A stretch of DNA of 33,060 nt from Clostridia bacterium (GCA_017408985.1 JAFQTO010000058.1:1-33060); one strand, 5' to 3'; shown: positions 24,251-32,966, counted from the first letter of the stretch. A program made the numbers and translations. The notes: generated by a model not told the origin, from the sequence alone.

Positions 24251-25963
24251 ATGAAACTTGACAAACTTTGCGGCGAGCGCTTCAAAGAGTGGCCCTCTGA
24301 CTGCGTCGTAGACAGTCACGCACTTATGATCCGCGGCGGTTATATGAAGCCTATGGCAAACGGCATATTCTCCCTCTATATGCCCCTCAAGCGTGTAACG
24401 CGCAAGATAGAGCAGATCATCCGTGAGGAGATGGATGCCATCGACGGACAGGAGGTTATGTTCCCCGTCTGTATGCCTGCAAACATCTGGCAGGAGTCGG
24501 GCAGATACGACAGCATCGGCAGAGAGATGATGCGCTTTAACGACCGTACCGGCAGTCCTATGGTTCTGGGTATGACCCACGAAGAAGCCGCCGTGCATCT
24601 CGTCCGCGACTATGCCAACACTTACGCCAAATACCCCTTTATGATATATCAGATCCAGACCAAATTCCGTGACGAAGCACGTCCCAGAGCAGGTCTTATC
24701 CGTGTCCGTGAGTTCACGATGAAAGACGCATACTCCTTCCACACCAGTCAGGAGGATTTAGAGCAGTATTATGACCGCTGCTACAAAGCCTACGAGCGTA
24801 TCTACGCCCGTGCAGGCCTGCCCAACGTTGTTGCCGTCGCATCCGACTCGGGTATGATGGGCGGCAGCGTTTCCCACGAGTTTATGCTGCTGACTCCCAT
24901 CGGTGAGGACTCCATCGCCATTTGCTCCGAGTGCGATTACCGCGCCAATATGGAAGCCGCCGAGAGCATCATCAAAAACGAAGGCAATACCTCCCTTAAG
25001 CCCCTCGAGCTTGTTGCCACCCCCAACACATCCACTATCGAGGATCTGTGCGCATTCTTCTCCTGCAAGCCTCAGGACACCTGCAAAGCCGTTATATTCC
25101 AGCGTAACCACGATGACAGCTTCGTTGTACTGTTCATCCGCGGTGATCTTGAAGCCAACGAGACCAAGCTGACAAACTTCCTGGGCTGCAATATCCATCC
25201 CGCAGTCATCACCGCAGAGAGCCCCGTCTGCGCAGGCTTCACAGGCCCCGTAGGCATTGACAAGAAGGTCACCGTTCTGTATGACACATCCCTTATCGGT
25301 CTTGAGAGCCTCGTCTGCGGCGGCAACAAGGTTGATCATCACTACACAGGTCTCAATATCGCCCGCGACGTAGGCGAGGTTGAGTACCATGACTTTGCCA
25401 AGATCATCGAGGGCGGCATCTGTCCCAAGTGCGGCAAGCACACCATCACCGTATCCCGCGGCATCGAGGTGGGCAATATCTTCCAGCTGGGCACCAAGTA
25501 CAGCAAGTCTATGAATATGACCTACATCGACAGCGAGGGCAAGCTGCAGAACCCCATTATGGGCTGCTACGGTATCGGCGTCGGCAGACTTGCGGCATCG
25601 GTCTGTGAGACCTATCACGACGAGTACGGCCCCATCTGGCCTATGTCCATCGCACCCTGGCAGGTGCATCTGTGCGCCGTCCGCGCCAACGATCCCGAGG
25701 TCAAGGCTTTTGCCGACGGTCTGTACGAGAAGCTCCAGGCACAGGGTGTTGAGGTCATCTACGACGACCGCTCGGTCAGCGCAGGCTTTATGTTCTCCGA
25801 TGCCGACCTGCTGGGCGTACCCGTCCGAGTTATCGTCAGCCCCCGCAACCTCAAAGAAGGCGTGGTCGAGCTTACCACCCGTGACAAGTCCTATTCCGAA
25901 AAGGTTCCTATGGACAACATCGTCGAGGCTGTCGAAAAGCTCATCAAACAGCTGTCCGAATGA
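24251..25963 (+). CDS. proS: prolyl-tRNA synthetase
   Basis: This class II synthetase charges tRNA-Pro. The 570-residue chain is the bacterial type with an inserted editing domain (roughly 225-400) between motifs 2 and 3. Motif 2 is RDEARPRAGLIRVREFTMKD (140-159) and motif 3 begins GCYGIGVGRL (438-447). The anticodon-binding domain fills the C-terminus from about residue 470. The ATG at 24251 is set by GGAGGT upstream. It is expressed under a T-box riboswitch that senses uncharged tRNA-Pro. The coding region is rich in C-ending codons, as expected for a highly expressed gene. Confidence 0.97.
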   Translation: MKLDKLCGERFKEWPSDCVVDSHALMIRGGYMKPMANGIFSLYMPLKRVTRKIEQIIREEMDAIDGQEVMFPVCMPANIWQESGRYDSIGREMMRFNDRTGSPMVLGMTHEEAAVHLVRDYANTYAKYPFMIYQIQTKFRDEARPRAGLIRVREFTMKDAYSFHTSQEDLEQYYDRCYKAYERIYARAGLPNVVAVASDSGMMGGSVSHEFMLLTPIGEDSIAICSECDYRANMEAAESIIKNEGNTSLKPLELVATPNTSTIEDLCAFFSCKPQDTCKAVIFQRNHDDSFVVLFIRGDLEANETKLTNFLGCNIHPAVITAESPVCAGFTGPVGIDKKVTVLYDTSLIGLESLVCGGNKVDHHYTGLNIARDVGEVEYHDFAKIIEGGICPKCGKHTITVSRGIEVGNIFQLGTKYSKSMNMTYIDSEGKLQNPIMGCYGIGVGRLAASVCETYHDEYGPIWPMSIAPWQVHLCAVRANDPEVKAFADGLYEKLQAQGVEVIYDDRSVSAGFMFSDADLLGVPVRVIVSPRNLKEGVVELTTRDKSYSEKVPMDNIVEAVEKLIKQLSE

Positions 25964-25977
25964 TCGGATAAACATAT

Positions 25978-26016
25978 ACCACCGTGCCGACAATGATACG
26001 GCACGGTGGTTCTTTT
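25978..26016. terminator. terminator between proS and the LysR gene
   Basis: Perfect 12-bp arms 25978-25989 and 25999-26010 are followed by TCTTTTATTATT on the plus strand. The convergent LysR gene stops at 26018, so both genes may use it. Confidence 0.88.
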
Positions 26017-26017
26017 A

Positions 26018-26932
26018 TTATTCCTCAAACAATTCGTGGAGATAGGTGATAAACTCCTTTGCAATACCCGACGGCTCGGCAGACTCCTGTATGATATATC
26101 CCGTTTCGGAGGTGTAGTGGACGTCCTTGAGGTACAGCACCCGTCTGTCGGGATAGTAATCGGTCTTGAGGTAAGCGGGGGCAATATATGCACCCAACGA
26201 CACGCAGTCGGTGGTGCTTAAAAGCTCGCCCCGTCCCGCTCTTGAACGGCAGTTTATGATGTTCTTTCGCTGTGTTATCCCGAGCTTGTTGTACAGCGCA
26301 CTTGAATGTTCGGAAAAAGTATACAGCAGGGGATAGTCGCTGAGCATATCAAGGGTGACCCAGTCCTCCTTGCGATAGAACAGCGGGTTGTTCTTGCCCA
26401 CCGATACGGTAGGCAGATTGGTGGAGAGGGGTACGTATTTCAGTCCGCGCTCCTTTAATATGCGCATACGGTACTGCTTCTGAAAATCCCACATAGCAAA
26501 TCCGCCTACCTGCGCCGTACCTGCAGCCACCATAGACAGCGATTCCTCGCGGGGCACGTCAAAGTAGTCTATCTGTATGCCCTGCTCCTTGTGTGCGTTG
26601 TACACCCTGCCTACGACTGCCGACATAAACTTGAATCCGCCGCTGCACACGCTGAGCCGCTGGCGTGTTCTTGATTTTTCGTTGAACTTTTTGTCGGGAA
26701 GCTGGTCGATAAGCCCGATAACGTTACGCACGTAGGGCAGAAGCTCCTCACCGAAAGGCGTCAGGGTAACACCGTTGTTGGTTCTTACGAACACCTTTTC
26801 ACCAAGCTCGTTTTCAAGCTTACGTATAGATGCCGACAGCGACGGTTGAGTGATATATAGGGTGTCGGTTGCCTGATTTATGGACCCGCACCGCGCTATT
26901 TCCGAAAAATGCCTCAGCTGTTCAATATTCAT
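26018..26932 (-). CDS. LysR-type transcriptional regulator
   Basis: The 304-residue protein has the N-terminal winged helix of the LysR family, MNIEQLRHFSEIARCGSINQATDTLYITQPSLSASIRKLENELG, followed by the linker helix and a two-lobed effector domain from about residue 90. The ATG at 26932 is chosen because this family starts here and a GGGGGCAGAG site precedes it. It is divergent from an M20 amidohydrolase across a gap of about 100 bp. By the usual LysR pattern, it probably regulates that gene in response to its substrate or product. The effector is unknown. Confidence 0.92.
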   Translation of the reverse strand: MNIEQLRHFSEIARCGSINQATDTLYITQPSLSASIRKLENELGEKVFVRTNNGVTLTPFGEELLPYVRNVIGLIDQLPDKKFNEKSRTRQRLSVCSGGFKFMSAVVGRVYNAHKEQGIQIDYFDVPREESLSMVAAGTAQVGGFAMWDFQKQYRMRILKERGLKYVPLSTNLPTVSVGKNNPLFYRKEDWVTLDMLSDYPLLYTFSEHSSALYNKLGITQRKNIINCRSRAGRGELLSTTDCVSLGAYIAPAYLKTDYYPDRRVLYLKDVHYTSETGYIIQESAEPSGIAKEFITYLHELFEE

Positions 26933-26959
26933 TACTCTGCCCCCATATAGATACAAGCT

Positions 26960-27012
26960 ATTACCGTTATAGGTATTTTAACCTTCACAACCTGATTTTT
27001 CAAGTATAAAAT
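26960..27012 (+). promoter_or_regulatory. divergent control region: LysR-type dyad and M20 promoter
   Basis: An imperfect dyad ATTACC-N6-GGTATT (26960-26977) lies in the centre of the gap and is a candidate LysR box. Downstream of it TTCACA (26984-26989) and TAAAAT (27007-27012) are 17 bp apart and point towards the amidohydrolase. Confidence 0.45.
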
Positions 27013-27035
27013 ATAGGAAGAAAGGAAGTGCTGTA

Positions 27036-28409
27036 ATGCTGTATGAAAAATATCTCAATACCATAGACGAGAGAGCAGAGCTGTTTTGTAATGTCGCCGA
27101 CACCATTTGGGACGATGCCGAAACGGCATACGGTGAGTACAAAGCCGTCAGGCTTATCACGGGCATATTGGAAGAAGCGGGTTTTGAGATCACCTGTAAT
27201 ATCGACGGTATCCCCACCGCGTTCAAAGCCACCTACGGAAGCGGCAAGCCCGCCATAGGTATTCTCGCCGAGTACGACGCCCTGCACGGAATGAGTCAGC
27301 AGCCCTGCGTTGCCGAAAAACTCCCCATTCCCGGCAAAAACACCTGCCACGGCTGCGGGCATAATCTGTTCGCGGGCGGCTCGCTTGCTGCCGCGCTGGC
27401 GGTCAAAGAGTACGTTGACGCTGTGGGCAGAGGCAGTATAACCCTGTTCGGCTGTCCTGCCGAGGAGGGCGGCTCGGGCAAGGTGTATATGGCAAGAACG
27501 GGAGTGTTCTCGGATATCGACGCCATCGTCAGCTGGCACCCCGAAAAAATGTACATGGTACGCACCCGTCCCTCTCTTGCCAACCTATCGGTCATCTATT
27601 CCTTTGACGGTATTGCCGCACACGCGGGCGGCTCTCCCGAAAAGGGCAGAAGTGCCCTTGACGCGGTGGAGCTGATGAACGTAGGCGTAAACTTCCTGCG
27701 TGAGCATATGCCGCTTACCTCACGTGTCCATTACGCCATAACCGACGCAGGCGGTCTTGCTCCCAATATGGTGCAGTCTCACGCCGAGGTCAAGTATCTT
27801 ATCCGCGCGGTCAACGCCGGGGAAGTAAGAGAACTGCACGCAAGAGTCGACCGTATAGCTCAGGGTGCGGCACTTATGACCGACACTGCTGTTTCAAGCC
27901 GCGTAGTATCGGGATGCTCCGACCTTATTACCATTCCCACCCTGCAGGCTGTTGCAAACGAAGCAATGCACGATATCCCGCTGCCCGTTCCCACACAGCA
28001 GGATATGGAATACGCACGGGCGCTGCAAAGCACTATGAATCTTACCGATGCCGAAAAAGAAATGCCGCCCTACGCACTTTCGGTGCGCGATCCTGCGCCT
28101 CCCGTAGCACACGGAGGCTCCACCGATACAGCCGACGTCAGCTGGAACTGCCCCACCGTGCAGATGCATATCGGCAATTGGGTAGTGGGTACGCCCGGGC
28201 ACAGCTGGCAGTCCACCGCGCAAAGCCGCTCACCCTACGCCAAGCGCGCTATGCTCTACGCAGGCAAAGCCGTTGCGGCAACCATAATGCGTCTTATGGA
28301 CGACGGTGAGGCACTAAACCGTGCCAAATACGAGCATTATCAAAAAACCAAAGGAAAATACGTACCTCCCATCCCTGCAGACCTCAGACCTCCTTTGCGT
28401 GAAGAATAA
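27036..28409 (+). CDS. M20D-family amidohydrolase (AbgB-like)
   Basis: This 457-residue metallohydrolase matches the M20D group, which includes p-aminobenzoyl-glutamate hydrolase subunit B and other amide hydrolases. Motifs in order are LAEYDALHG (78-85), the metal-site CHGCGHN (104-110), PAEEGGSGK with the catalytic and ligand glutamates at 143-144, His168 in SWHPEKM, the dimerisation-domain AHAGGSPEKGRSA, and GGSTDTADVSW near the C-terminus. No signal peptide is present. AAAGGAAG precedes the ATG. The gene is alone, divergent from a LysR regulator and closed by a terminator. The substrate cannot be fixed from the sequence; other options are N-acyl amino acid or peptide hydrolysis. Confidence 0.88.
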   Translation: MLYEKYLNTIDERAELFCNVADTIWDDAETAYGEYKAVRLITGILEEAGFEITCNIDGIPTAFKATYGSGKPAIGILAEYDALHGMSQQPCVAEKLPIPGKNTCHGCGHNLFAGGSLAAALAVKEYVDAVGRGSITLFGCPAEEGGSGKVYMARTGVFSDIDAIVSWHPEKMYMVRTRPSLANLSVIYSFDGIAAHAGGSPEKGRSALDAVELMNVGVNFLREHMPLTSRVHYAITDAGGLAPNMVQSHAEVKYLIRAVNAGEVRELHARVDRIAQGAALMTDTAVSSRVVSGCSDLITIPTLQAVANEAMHDIPLPVPTQQDMEYARALQSTMNLTDAEKEMPPYALSVRDPAPPVAHGGSTDTADVSWNCPTVQMHIGNWVVGTPGHSWQSTAQSRSPYAKRAMLYAGKAVAATIMRLMDDGEALNRAKYEHYQKTKGKYVPPIPADLRPPLREE

Positions 28410-28416
28410 AACTTCG

Positions 28417-28447
28417 CCTCCTGCCGTATCAAGCGGCAGGAGGTTTT
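28417..28447 (+). terminator. terminator of the M20 amidohydrolase
   Basis: Perfect 10-bp arms 28417-28426 and 28434-28443 enclose a 7-base loop and are followed by TTTT. It begins 8 bp after the stop codon. Confidence 0.88.
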
Positions 28448-28536
28448 GCTTGCGGAATAACGGGCATCTCCGCTTGTTGTAATAAGAGCACAGATATTAT
28501 ATAATATACCCATTAACCAAAAGGCGGTGGGACATT

Positions 28537-29220
28537 ATGAAATATGATCACGTTTTTCTCGACTCGGATAACACTCTGCTTGACTTTGACAAAGCGCAGG
28601 AAGGTGCATTTGCCGAGCTTTTAGCCCGACACGGAGTTGGGTATACCGACGAGCTGTATGCCCGTTATTCTGAGCTTAATCACGGATATTGGAAGCGTTT
28701 TGAAATGGGAGCTATAACCAAATCCAAGCTCTGCGCTGAGCGTTTTGAGGTGTTTTTCGGTGAGCTGGGCATTACGGTTGACGGAATAGACGACGATACA
28801 TTCTATCAGCAGGCGCTTTCCCGTCAGTATCAGCATATGCCCTATGCAGAGCCGGTCTGTCAGGCACTTAAAAATCGCGCCAAGCTGACGGTCGTCACAA
28901 ACGGCGTAGGAACTACCGCACATTCACGGCTCAGCGGTTCGGGGCTTAACAAATATATGTCCCATATCGTAGTTTCCGAGCTTGTAGGGCATAACAAACC
29001 CTCCCGTGAGTTTTTTGATGCCGCCTTCAAAATCGCAGGGTGCAAACCCGGGGACAAGATCATCATCGTCGGTGACTCCCTCTCATCCGATATCCGCGGC
29101 GGCATAAACGCAGGCATTGACACCTGCTGGTATAATCCCAAAGCCGTCCCCGCACCTGATGATATGAATATCACCTATACTGTCAGAGACCTCAGGCAGC
29201 TTCTTTACATAATCGAATAA
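28537..29220 (+). CDS. HAD-family hydrolase (YjjG/YfnB type)
   Basis: The 227-residue protein begins with the HAD nucleophile motif FLDSDNTLLDF (Asp9, Asp11). It continues with an alpha-helical cap, motif II VVTNGVG, motif III NKPSREFF and motif IV IIVGDSLSSDIRGG. This pattern and length match the YjjG/YfnB group of nucleotide phosphatases, which remove phosphate from pyrimidine monophosphates including non-canonical ones. AAGGCGGTGG lies upstream of the ATG, and a possible -35 TTGTTG is at 28474-28479 with a TATATA at about 18 bp. No terminator separates it from the sigma factor operon. Confidence 0.87.
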   Translation: MKYDHVFLDSDNTLLDFDKAQEGAFAELLARHGVGYTDELYARYSELNHGYWKRFEMGAITKSKLCAERFEVFFGELGITVDGIDDDTFYQQALSRQYQHMPYAEPVCQALKNRAKLTVVTNGVGTTAHSRLSGSGLNKYMSHIVVSELVGHNKPSREFFDAAFKIAGCKPGDKIIIVGDSLSSDIRGGINAGIDTCWYNPKAVPAPDDMNITYTVRDLRQLLYIIE

Positions 29221-29230
29221 ATTTCAAAAA

Positions 29231-29268
29231 TTTTTGTAAGATTTCCTCCTTTTCTTAATCATATAGAT
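29231..29268 (+). promoter_or_regulatory. candidate autoregulated ECF promoter
   Basis: TTTTTGTAAGATTT (29231-29244) followed by an ATATAGAT stretch (29261-29268) precedes the sigma gene. A TGTAA-type -35 is common before clostridial ECF operons that control themselves, as recalled from the family. Confidence 0.35.
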
Positions 29269-29286
29269 GACGGGAGGTGATAGGTA

Positions 29287-29778
29287 ATGGAGTTCGAGGA
29301 GATATATACCACGTATTTTCGTGACGTGTATATGTACATACTCAGGCTTTCCAATGACGAGCATTTAGCCGAGGAGATCACAAGCGAGACCTTCTTCAAG
29401 GCGGTCGAAGCTATCGACAGCTTTAGGGGAGAATGTGACGTGCGGGTCTGGCTGTGTCAGATAGCCAAGAACTGTTACTACCGTCATTGCAAGACAGCCC
29501 GCAGAACAGACAGCATCCACGGTCTCGAGATAGCTGACCCCGATTTATCTCTCGAGGACAGACTGTCCCATAAGGATGAGGCAGAGCTTATACAGCAGAT
29601 ACTCCACGATATCCCCGACCCGTACAAAGAGGTCTTTATGTGGAGGGTATTTGCCGAACTCAGCTTCAAGCAGATAGGGCAGATGTTCTCAAAATCTGAG
29701 AATTGGGCTTGCGTTACCTATCATCGGGCAAAAAGCAAGATCATAGAGAGATTGGAGGGTAAATGCCGTGAGAAATGA
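29287..29778 (+). CDS. ECF-type RNA polymerase sigma factor
   Basis: The 163-residue protein has sigma region 2 (FRDVYMYILRLSNDEHLAEEITSETFFKAVEAIDSFRG, with the core-binding helix and -10 recognition) and sigma region 4 (YKEVFMWRVFAELSFKQIGQMFSKSENWACVTYHRAKSKI). There is no region 1 or 3, as usual for the ECF class. A very strong GGGAGGTGAT precedes the ATG. The cognate anti-sigma gene overlaps its 3' end by 11 bp, so the two are translationally coupled. It directs a stress- or envelope-response regulon that cannot be read from this window. Confidence 0.93.
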   Translation: MEFEEIYTTYFRDVYMYILRLSNDEHLAEEITSETFFKAVEAIDSFRGECDVRVWLCQIAKNCYYRHCKTARRTDSIHGLEIADPDLSLEDRLSHKDEAELIQQILHDIPDPYKEVFMWRVFAELSFKQIGQMFSKSENWACVTYHRAKSKIIERLEGKCREK

Positions 29779-30652
29779 GTGCAATATTATCAGGGATATT
29801 CTTCCGCTGTATATCGAGGATATGGTCAGCGCAGACACCGCAGAGTTGGTAGAAGAACATCTCAAAAACTGCGTATCCTGCCGCATAGAGTTGCAGAATA
29901 TGAAAAGAGAGATAAGAATAGAAAGCTACGCAAACCCCAAACAGGTTGATGCTCTGGCACCCCTCAGGGATATCAAAAGAAAACTGCAAAGAAACGCAAA
30001 GACGCTGAAAATCGTCTGCATATTGATCGTCTGCGTACTGCTTCTGTGCGCCTTCTGGGCATTGAGAGAACATAGATGCCAAAAAATTGAGGAGTACATG
30101 ATAGACAAATACGCACCGTACGTAAGGCAAAGAGATATTGAAAAGTATCCGGATGTCTATGTTGATGTTATAAGAGCTTTTGGAAAAGTCAGGGTCAGAT
30201 TTGGTATAACATTTTGTGAAATAAACACCCGTTCCGATCCGTGGACAGATAATTACGCCGAAGAATATGTGACAGACGAATATTTAAGGAGCATAAGTGG
30301 ATTGCATAACCACTACGTACAGCAATACGTATACAATAAATACGGATACGGTGAAAACACAGATGATAAAAAAGTTACTAAAACTTTCATGGAAACATTG
30401 ATTGAGCCTTTGCGTGGAATGAGTATGGAGCTGCTTGTGGATGATGTTGCGCCCGAAGATATACAGTCAAAGGATCATCCTTTTGATCTTGAGGTATATT
30501 ACGACGAAACGATGACCGATATACAGCAGCTTGACGAAGCGGTTGCGGTATTGATGGAGTATATAGAGAGTATCGGACTGACTGATCTCCGCATCCTCAC
30601 CGCGCACAGCGACGCTATGACCGAAGCACAATTATACAACGTAACCAGATAA
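29768..30652 (+). CDS. zinc-finger anti-sigma factor with extracytoplasmic domain
   Basis: The 294-residue protein begins with a cytoplasmic zf-HC2 anti-sigma domain: Cys5, then His31, Cys35 and Cys38 in HLKNCVSCR. One membrane helix follows (about 80-98), and then an outside domain of about 190 residues of no recognised family. It should hold the ECF sigma factor inactive until a signal acts on the outside domain. GTG at 29768 is the start, with GGAGGG 7 bp upstream; the overlap with the sigma gene is 11 bp. The C-terminal domain is richer in AT codons than its neighbours. Confidence 0.88.
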   Translation: MRNECNIIRDILPLYIEDMVSADTAELVEEHLKNCVSCRIELQNMKREIRIESYANPKQVDALAPLRDIKRKLQRNAKTLKIVCILIVCVLLLCAFWALREHRCQKIEEYMIDKYAPYVRQRDIEKYPDVYVDVIRAFGKVRVRFGITFCEINTRSDPWTDNYAEEYVTDEYLRSISGLHNHYVQQYVYNKYGYGENTDDKKVTKTFMETLIEPLRGMSMELLVDDVAPEDIQSKDHPFDLEVYYDETMTDIQQLDEAVAVLMEYIESIGLTDLRILTAHSDAMTEAQLYNVTR

Positions 30653-30657
30653 TAATA

Positions 30658-30696
30658 AAACTGCTGTTCCACAGAGTAGGGAACAGCAGTTTTTCT
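30658..30696. terminator. bidirectional terminator after the anti-sigma gene
   Basis: Perfect 13-bp arms 30658-30670 and 30680-30692 are followed by a T-run on the plus strand. The convergent glutaminase-type gene stops at 30714, and the A-rich left arm can serve it. Confidence 0.9.
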
Positions 30697-30713
30697 ATCG
30701 TATTACAGATCTA

Positions 30714-31412
30714 TTATTCCTGACCGGTCAGGAATTTGAATATACCGGGCAGCATACGGTCGGCCTCTGCGTGGAACTGTATGCCCAGCACTTTGTCGCC
30801 GTACTGCACAGCTTCTATAGTGCCGTCCTCGGCTCTGCCTATGACCTCAAGATCGGGTGCAGCTTCACCAACACAGTATCTGTGAATGGTAGCGCCGTAT
30901 ATCTCCTCTGAGCCTGTCAGCTTGTGCAGCAGAGAGCCATTTTTGACCAGAACCTTGTGCTTGCACTCATCTTCTCTGCCGAGAGGAACGGGAAACTTCA
31001 CGTGGTCTTCCACTCTTTTGAGGAAGCTCCTGCCCTCATGCTTCATCTGCTTGTAAAGCTCCAGCAGATCGCCCTCATAGCCGCGCTTTTCTGCTTCTGC
31101 TTTTACCGTAAAATACGTATTGATCATCTGCATACCCAGACAGATGCCCAGCAGAGGCTTGCCGTGCTTTACAGCATGATCAATGGACTGAAACTGATAG
31201 TCAAAAGACTGCGTACCGCCGCATATCAGTATGGCGTCTACCATATCAAGCAGCTCTTCGGAGTACTGGTCTACGTTGGGCAGAAGTCCGATGGGTATAC
31301 CGCCGTTCTCATAAATGCGGGTGGGGTAGGTGGTTACTATTCTATAGATGTTATCCCAGATGTTTTCTACTGCGTCAAGCTTTGCCGCAGGAACAATGCC
31401 GATTTTCTTCAC
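30714..31412 (-). CDS. peptidase C26 / gamma-glutamyl hydrolase-type class I glutaminase
   Basis: This 232-residue protein has the class I glutamine amidotransferase triad: nucleophile Cys91 in GICLGMQ, and His214 and Glu216 in GIQFHAE. The N-terminus IGIVPAAKL...YENGGIPIGLLP is typical of the C26/PuuD group, which cleaves gamma-glutamyl amides such as gamma-glutamyl-GABA or folyl-polyglutamate. GTG at 31412 is preferred because AAGGAG lies 8 bp upstream; a GTG three codons earlier overlaps that site. It is monocistronic. It is too unlike the GMP synthase glutaminase to be an obvious replacement for the domain missing from guaA. Confidence 0.86.
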   Translation of the reverse strand: MKKIGIVPAAKLDAVENIWDNIYRIVTTYPTRIYENGGIPIGLLPNVDQYSEELLDMVDAILICGGTQSFDYQFQSIDHAVKHGKPLLGICLGMQMINTYFTVKAEAEKRGYEGDLLELYKQMKHEGRSFLKRVEDHVKFPVPLGREDECKHKVLVKNGSLLHKLTGSEEIYGATIHRYCVGEAAPDLEVIGRAEDGTIEAVQYGDKVLGIQFHAEADRMLPGIFKFLTGQE

Positions 31413-31442
31413 GTTTTCCACTCCTTATTTATCATTGAGATG

Positions 31443-31471
31443 ATTATACCACATAGACGGGGCGTATACAA
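31443..31471 (-). promoter_or_regulatory. extended -10 promoter of the C26 hydrolase
   Basis: TTGTAT (31466-31471) and TATAAT (31443-31448) on the minus strand lie 17 bp apart, with TGG before the -10. Short inverted arms AGACGG (31455-31460) and CCGTCT (31472-31477) flank the -35 and could be an operator. Confidence 0.8.
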
Positions 31472-31480
31472 CCGTCTTGT

Positions 31481-31517
31481 CAAAAATAAATCGGAGTGCG
31501 CAGGCACTCCGATTTAT
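31481..31517 (-). terminator. terminator of the symporter gene
   Basis: Perfect 14-bp arms 31486-31499 and 31504-31517 enclose a GCAG loop. On the minus strand the hairpin runs into TTTTTG. It begins 15 bp after the stop codon. Confidence 0.92.
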
Positions 31518-31532
31518 GCAGAATATTTCAGC

Positions 31533-32876
31533 TTATCTCCACTTGAAGGTTACAAGACCCATTATGTAGATAATGACGATAGCAACGGGAACAACGTAGC
31601 AGAACACGGGCTTCATCCAATCTTTTACCTTCAGACCCTTGCCGGTGTTGGCTTCAGCCTTGAACTTCTCCCATCCCCAGCCGTAACGCTTGTTGCAGCA
31701 GAAGATCACGAATATCAGGCTTCCCAGAGGCAGCAGGTTGTTGGAAACGATGAAGTCCCACAGATCCAGCCATGCGGAGCCGGGAGCAAAGGGCTGGAAT
31801 CCGGAGAATGCGCTGTAGCCGAGAGCGGTAGTGGTGGAGGTCAGAGCGATCAGGATGCCGCAGGCGATACAGCCCTTGGGACGGTTCCAGCCGGTCAGCT
31901 CACGTACGCAAGCCAGAATGTTCTCAAAAACAGCCAGAACGGTGGACATGGATGCAAAGACCATGAACAGGAAGAAGATGCTGCCCCACAGTCTGCCGCC
32001 GTTCATGTTGTTGAATACGGCTGCCATGGTGTCAAACAGCAGGGAGGGACCTGCGCCGACTTCCAGATCGTAGGTGAAGCAAGCGGGGAAGATAATAAGA
32101 CCTGCCATGATAGCAACAAAAGAGTCAAGCAGGATGATGTTGACACTTTCGCCCATCAGGGAGCGGCTCTTGTCAAGATAGCTGCCGAAAATAGCCATAG
32201 AACCGATACCGAGGGACAGGGTGAAGAATGCCTGGTTCATAGCGCCAACGATAACGTTGGGAGTGATCTTGCCAAAGTCGGGGAGCAGATAGAACTTGAG
32301 GCCCTCTGCTGCGCCGTCAAGGGTAAAGCTGTTGACAGCAAGAACGATCATCAAAAACAGAAGAGCAACCATCATGTACTTGGTAACACGCTCAAGACCG
32401 CCCTGCAGGTTAAAGCTGAGGATAACGAAGCCGAGAACAACAACGATCAGCATATAGACCATGTTGAGGCCGCCGTTGGTGATCATGGGCACGAATCCCA
32501 GATCGGCTGTCTTGCCGCTGATAAACTGTACAAAGTAGTACATGATCCAGCCGGAAACAACGGTGTAGAAACTCATCAGGCAGATGTTGCCGAACAGAGC
32601 AAGAGCGCCGTGGATGTGCCACTTCTGACCGGGTTTCTGCAGCTTCTGATACATTTTGATGGGGCTTGCCTGAGCAGCACGGCCGATGGAGAATTCCATG
32701 GTCATAACGGGCAGACCCAGCAGGATCAGGCAGAGAGCGTAGATAAGAACAAATCCGCCGCCGCCGTACTGTCCTGCCATCCAGGGGAACTTCCATACGT
32801 TGCCGCAACCGATTGCACAGCCTGCGCTAAGCAGTATAAAGCCCAGGCGTGAGGATAAACGTTCGCGATTTTCCAC
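31533..32876 (-). CDS. sodium:neurotransmitter symporter family (NSS/SNF) transporter
   Basis: The 447-residue protein has the LeuT-fold signature SSRLGFILLSAGCAIGCGNVWKFPWMAGQYGGGGFVLIY, where the unwound TM1 and the conserved GNVW(R/K)FP lie. About eleven to twelve hydrophobic segments follow, including the LPVMTMEFSIGRAAQ loop after TM2. Members import amino acids with sodium. GTG at 32876 is chosen as the start: AGAAGG lies 7 bp upstream, and the only promoter found has its -10 at 32911-32916. An ATG at 32909 would almost coincide with the transcription start and lacks a ribosome site. The substrate is unknown. An IS30-type element lies directly upstream. Confidence 0.9.
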   Translation of the reverse strand: MENRERLSSRLGFILLSAGCAIGCGNVWKFPWMAGQYGGGGFVLIYALCLILLGLPVMTMEFSIGRAAQASPIKMYQKLQKPGQKWHIHGALALFGNICLMSFYTVVSGWIMYYFVQFISGKTADLGFVPMITNGGLNMVYMLIVVVLGFVILSFNLQGGLERVTKYMMVALLFLMIVLAVNSFTLDGAAEGLKFYLLPDFGKITPNVIVGAMNQAFFTLSLGIGSMAIFGSYLDKSRSLMGESVNIILLDSFVAIMAGLIIFPACFTYDLEVGAGPSLLFDTMAAVFNNMNGGRLWGSIFFLFMVFASMSTVLAVFENILACVRELTGWNRPKGCIACGILIALTSTTTALGYSAFSGFQPFAPGSAWLDLWDFIVSNNLLPLGSLIFVIFCCNKRYGWGWEKFKAEANTGKGLKVKDWMKPVFCYVVPVAIVIIYIMGLVTFKWR

Positions 32877-32910
32877 AAAAAAACCTTCTTTCGTTAATAG
32901 CTTGTTCATT

Positions 32911-32938
32911 ATTGTAGCAGGGTGAATTATACTATCAA
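32911..32938 (-). promoter_or_regulatory. promoter of the symporter gene, abutting the IS element
   Basis: TTGATA (32933-32938) and TACAAT (32911-32916) on the minus strand lie 16 bp apart. The -35 lies at or very near the presumed IS left end, so the insertion may have supplied part of the promoter. Confidence 0.55.
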
Positions 32939-32966
32939 GTGCAACACTTTAGTGAAATAAAAAAGA

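Noticed and set aside
24758-25993. A 411-codon minus-strand frame opposite proS
   Set aside because: Antisense shadow of a highly conserved synthetase; Val/Ala/Gly/Asp-rich composition is typical of such shadows.
30714-31412. The C26 hydrolase as the missing glutaminase subunit for GuaA
   Set aside because: Its N-terminus and GIQFHAE region fit the PuuD/gamma-glutamyl hydrolase group, not the GMP synthase glutaminase, and it is about 30 kb away from guaA.
30924-32852. A 642-codon plus-strand frame opposite the symporter and the C26 hydrolase
   Set aside because: It runs across two good minus-strand genes, a promoter and a terminator, and its product has no recognisable domain.
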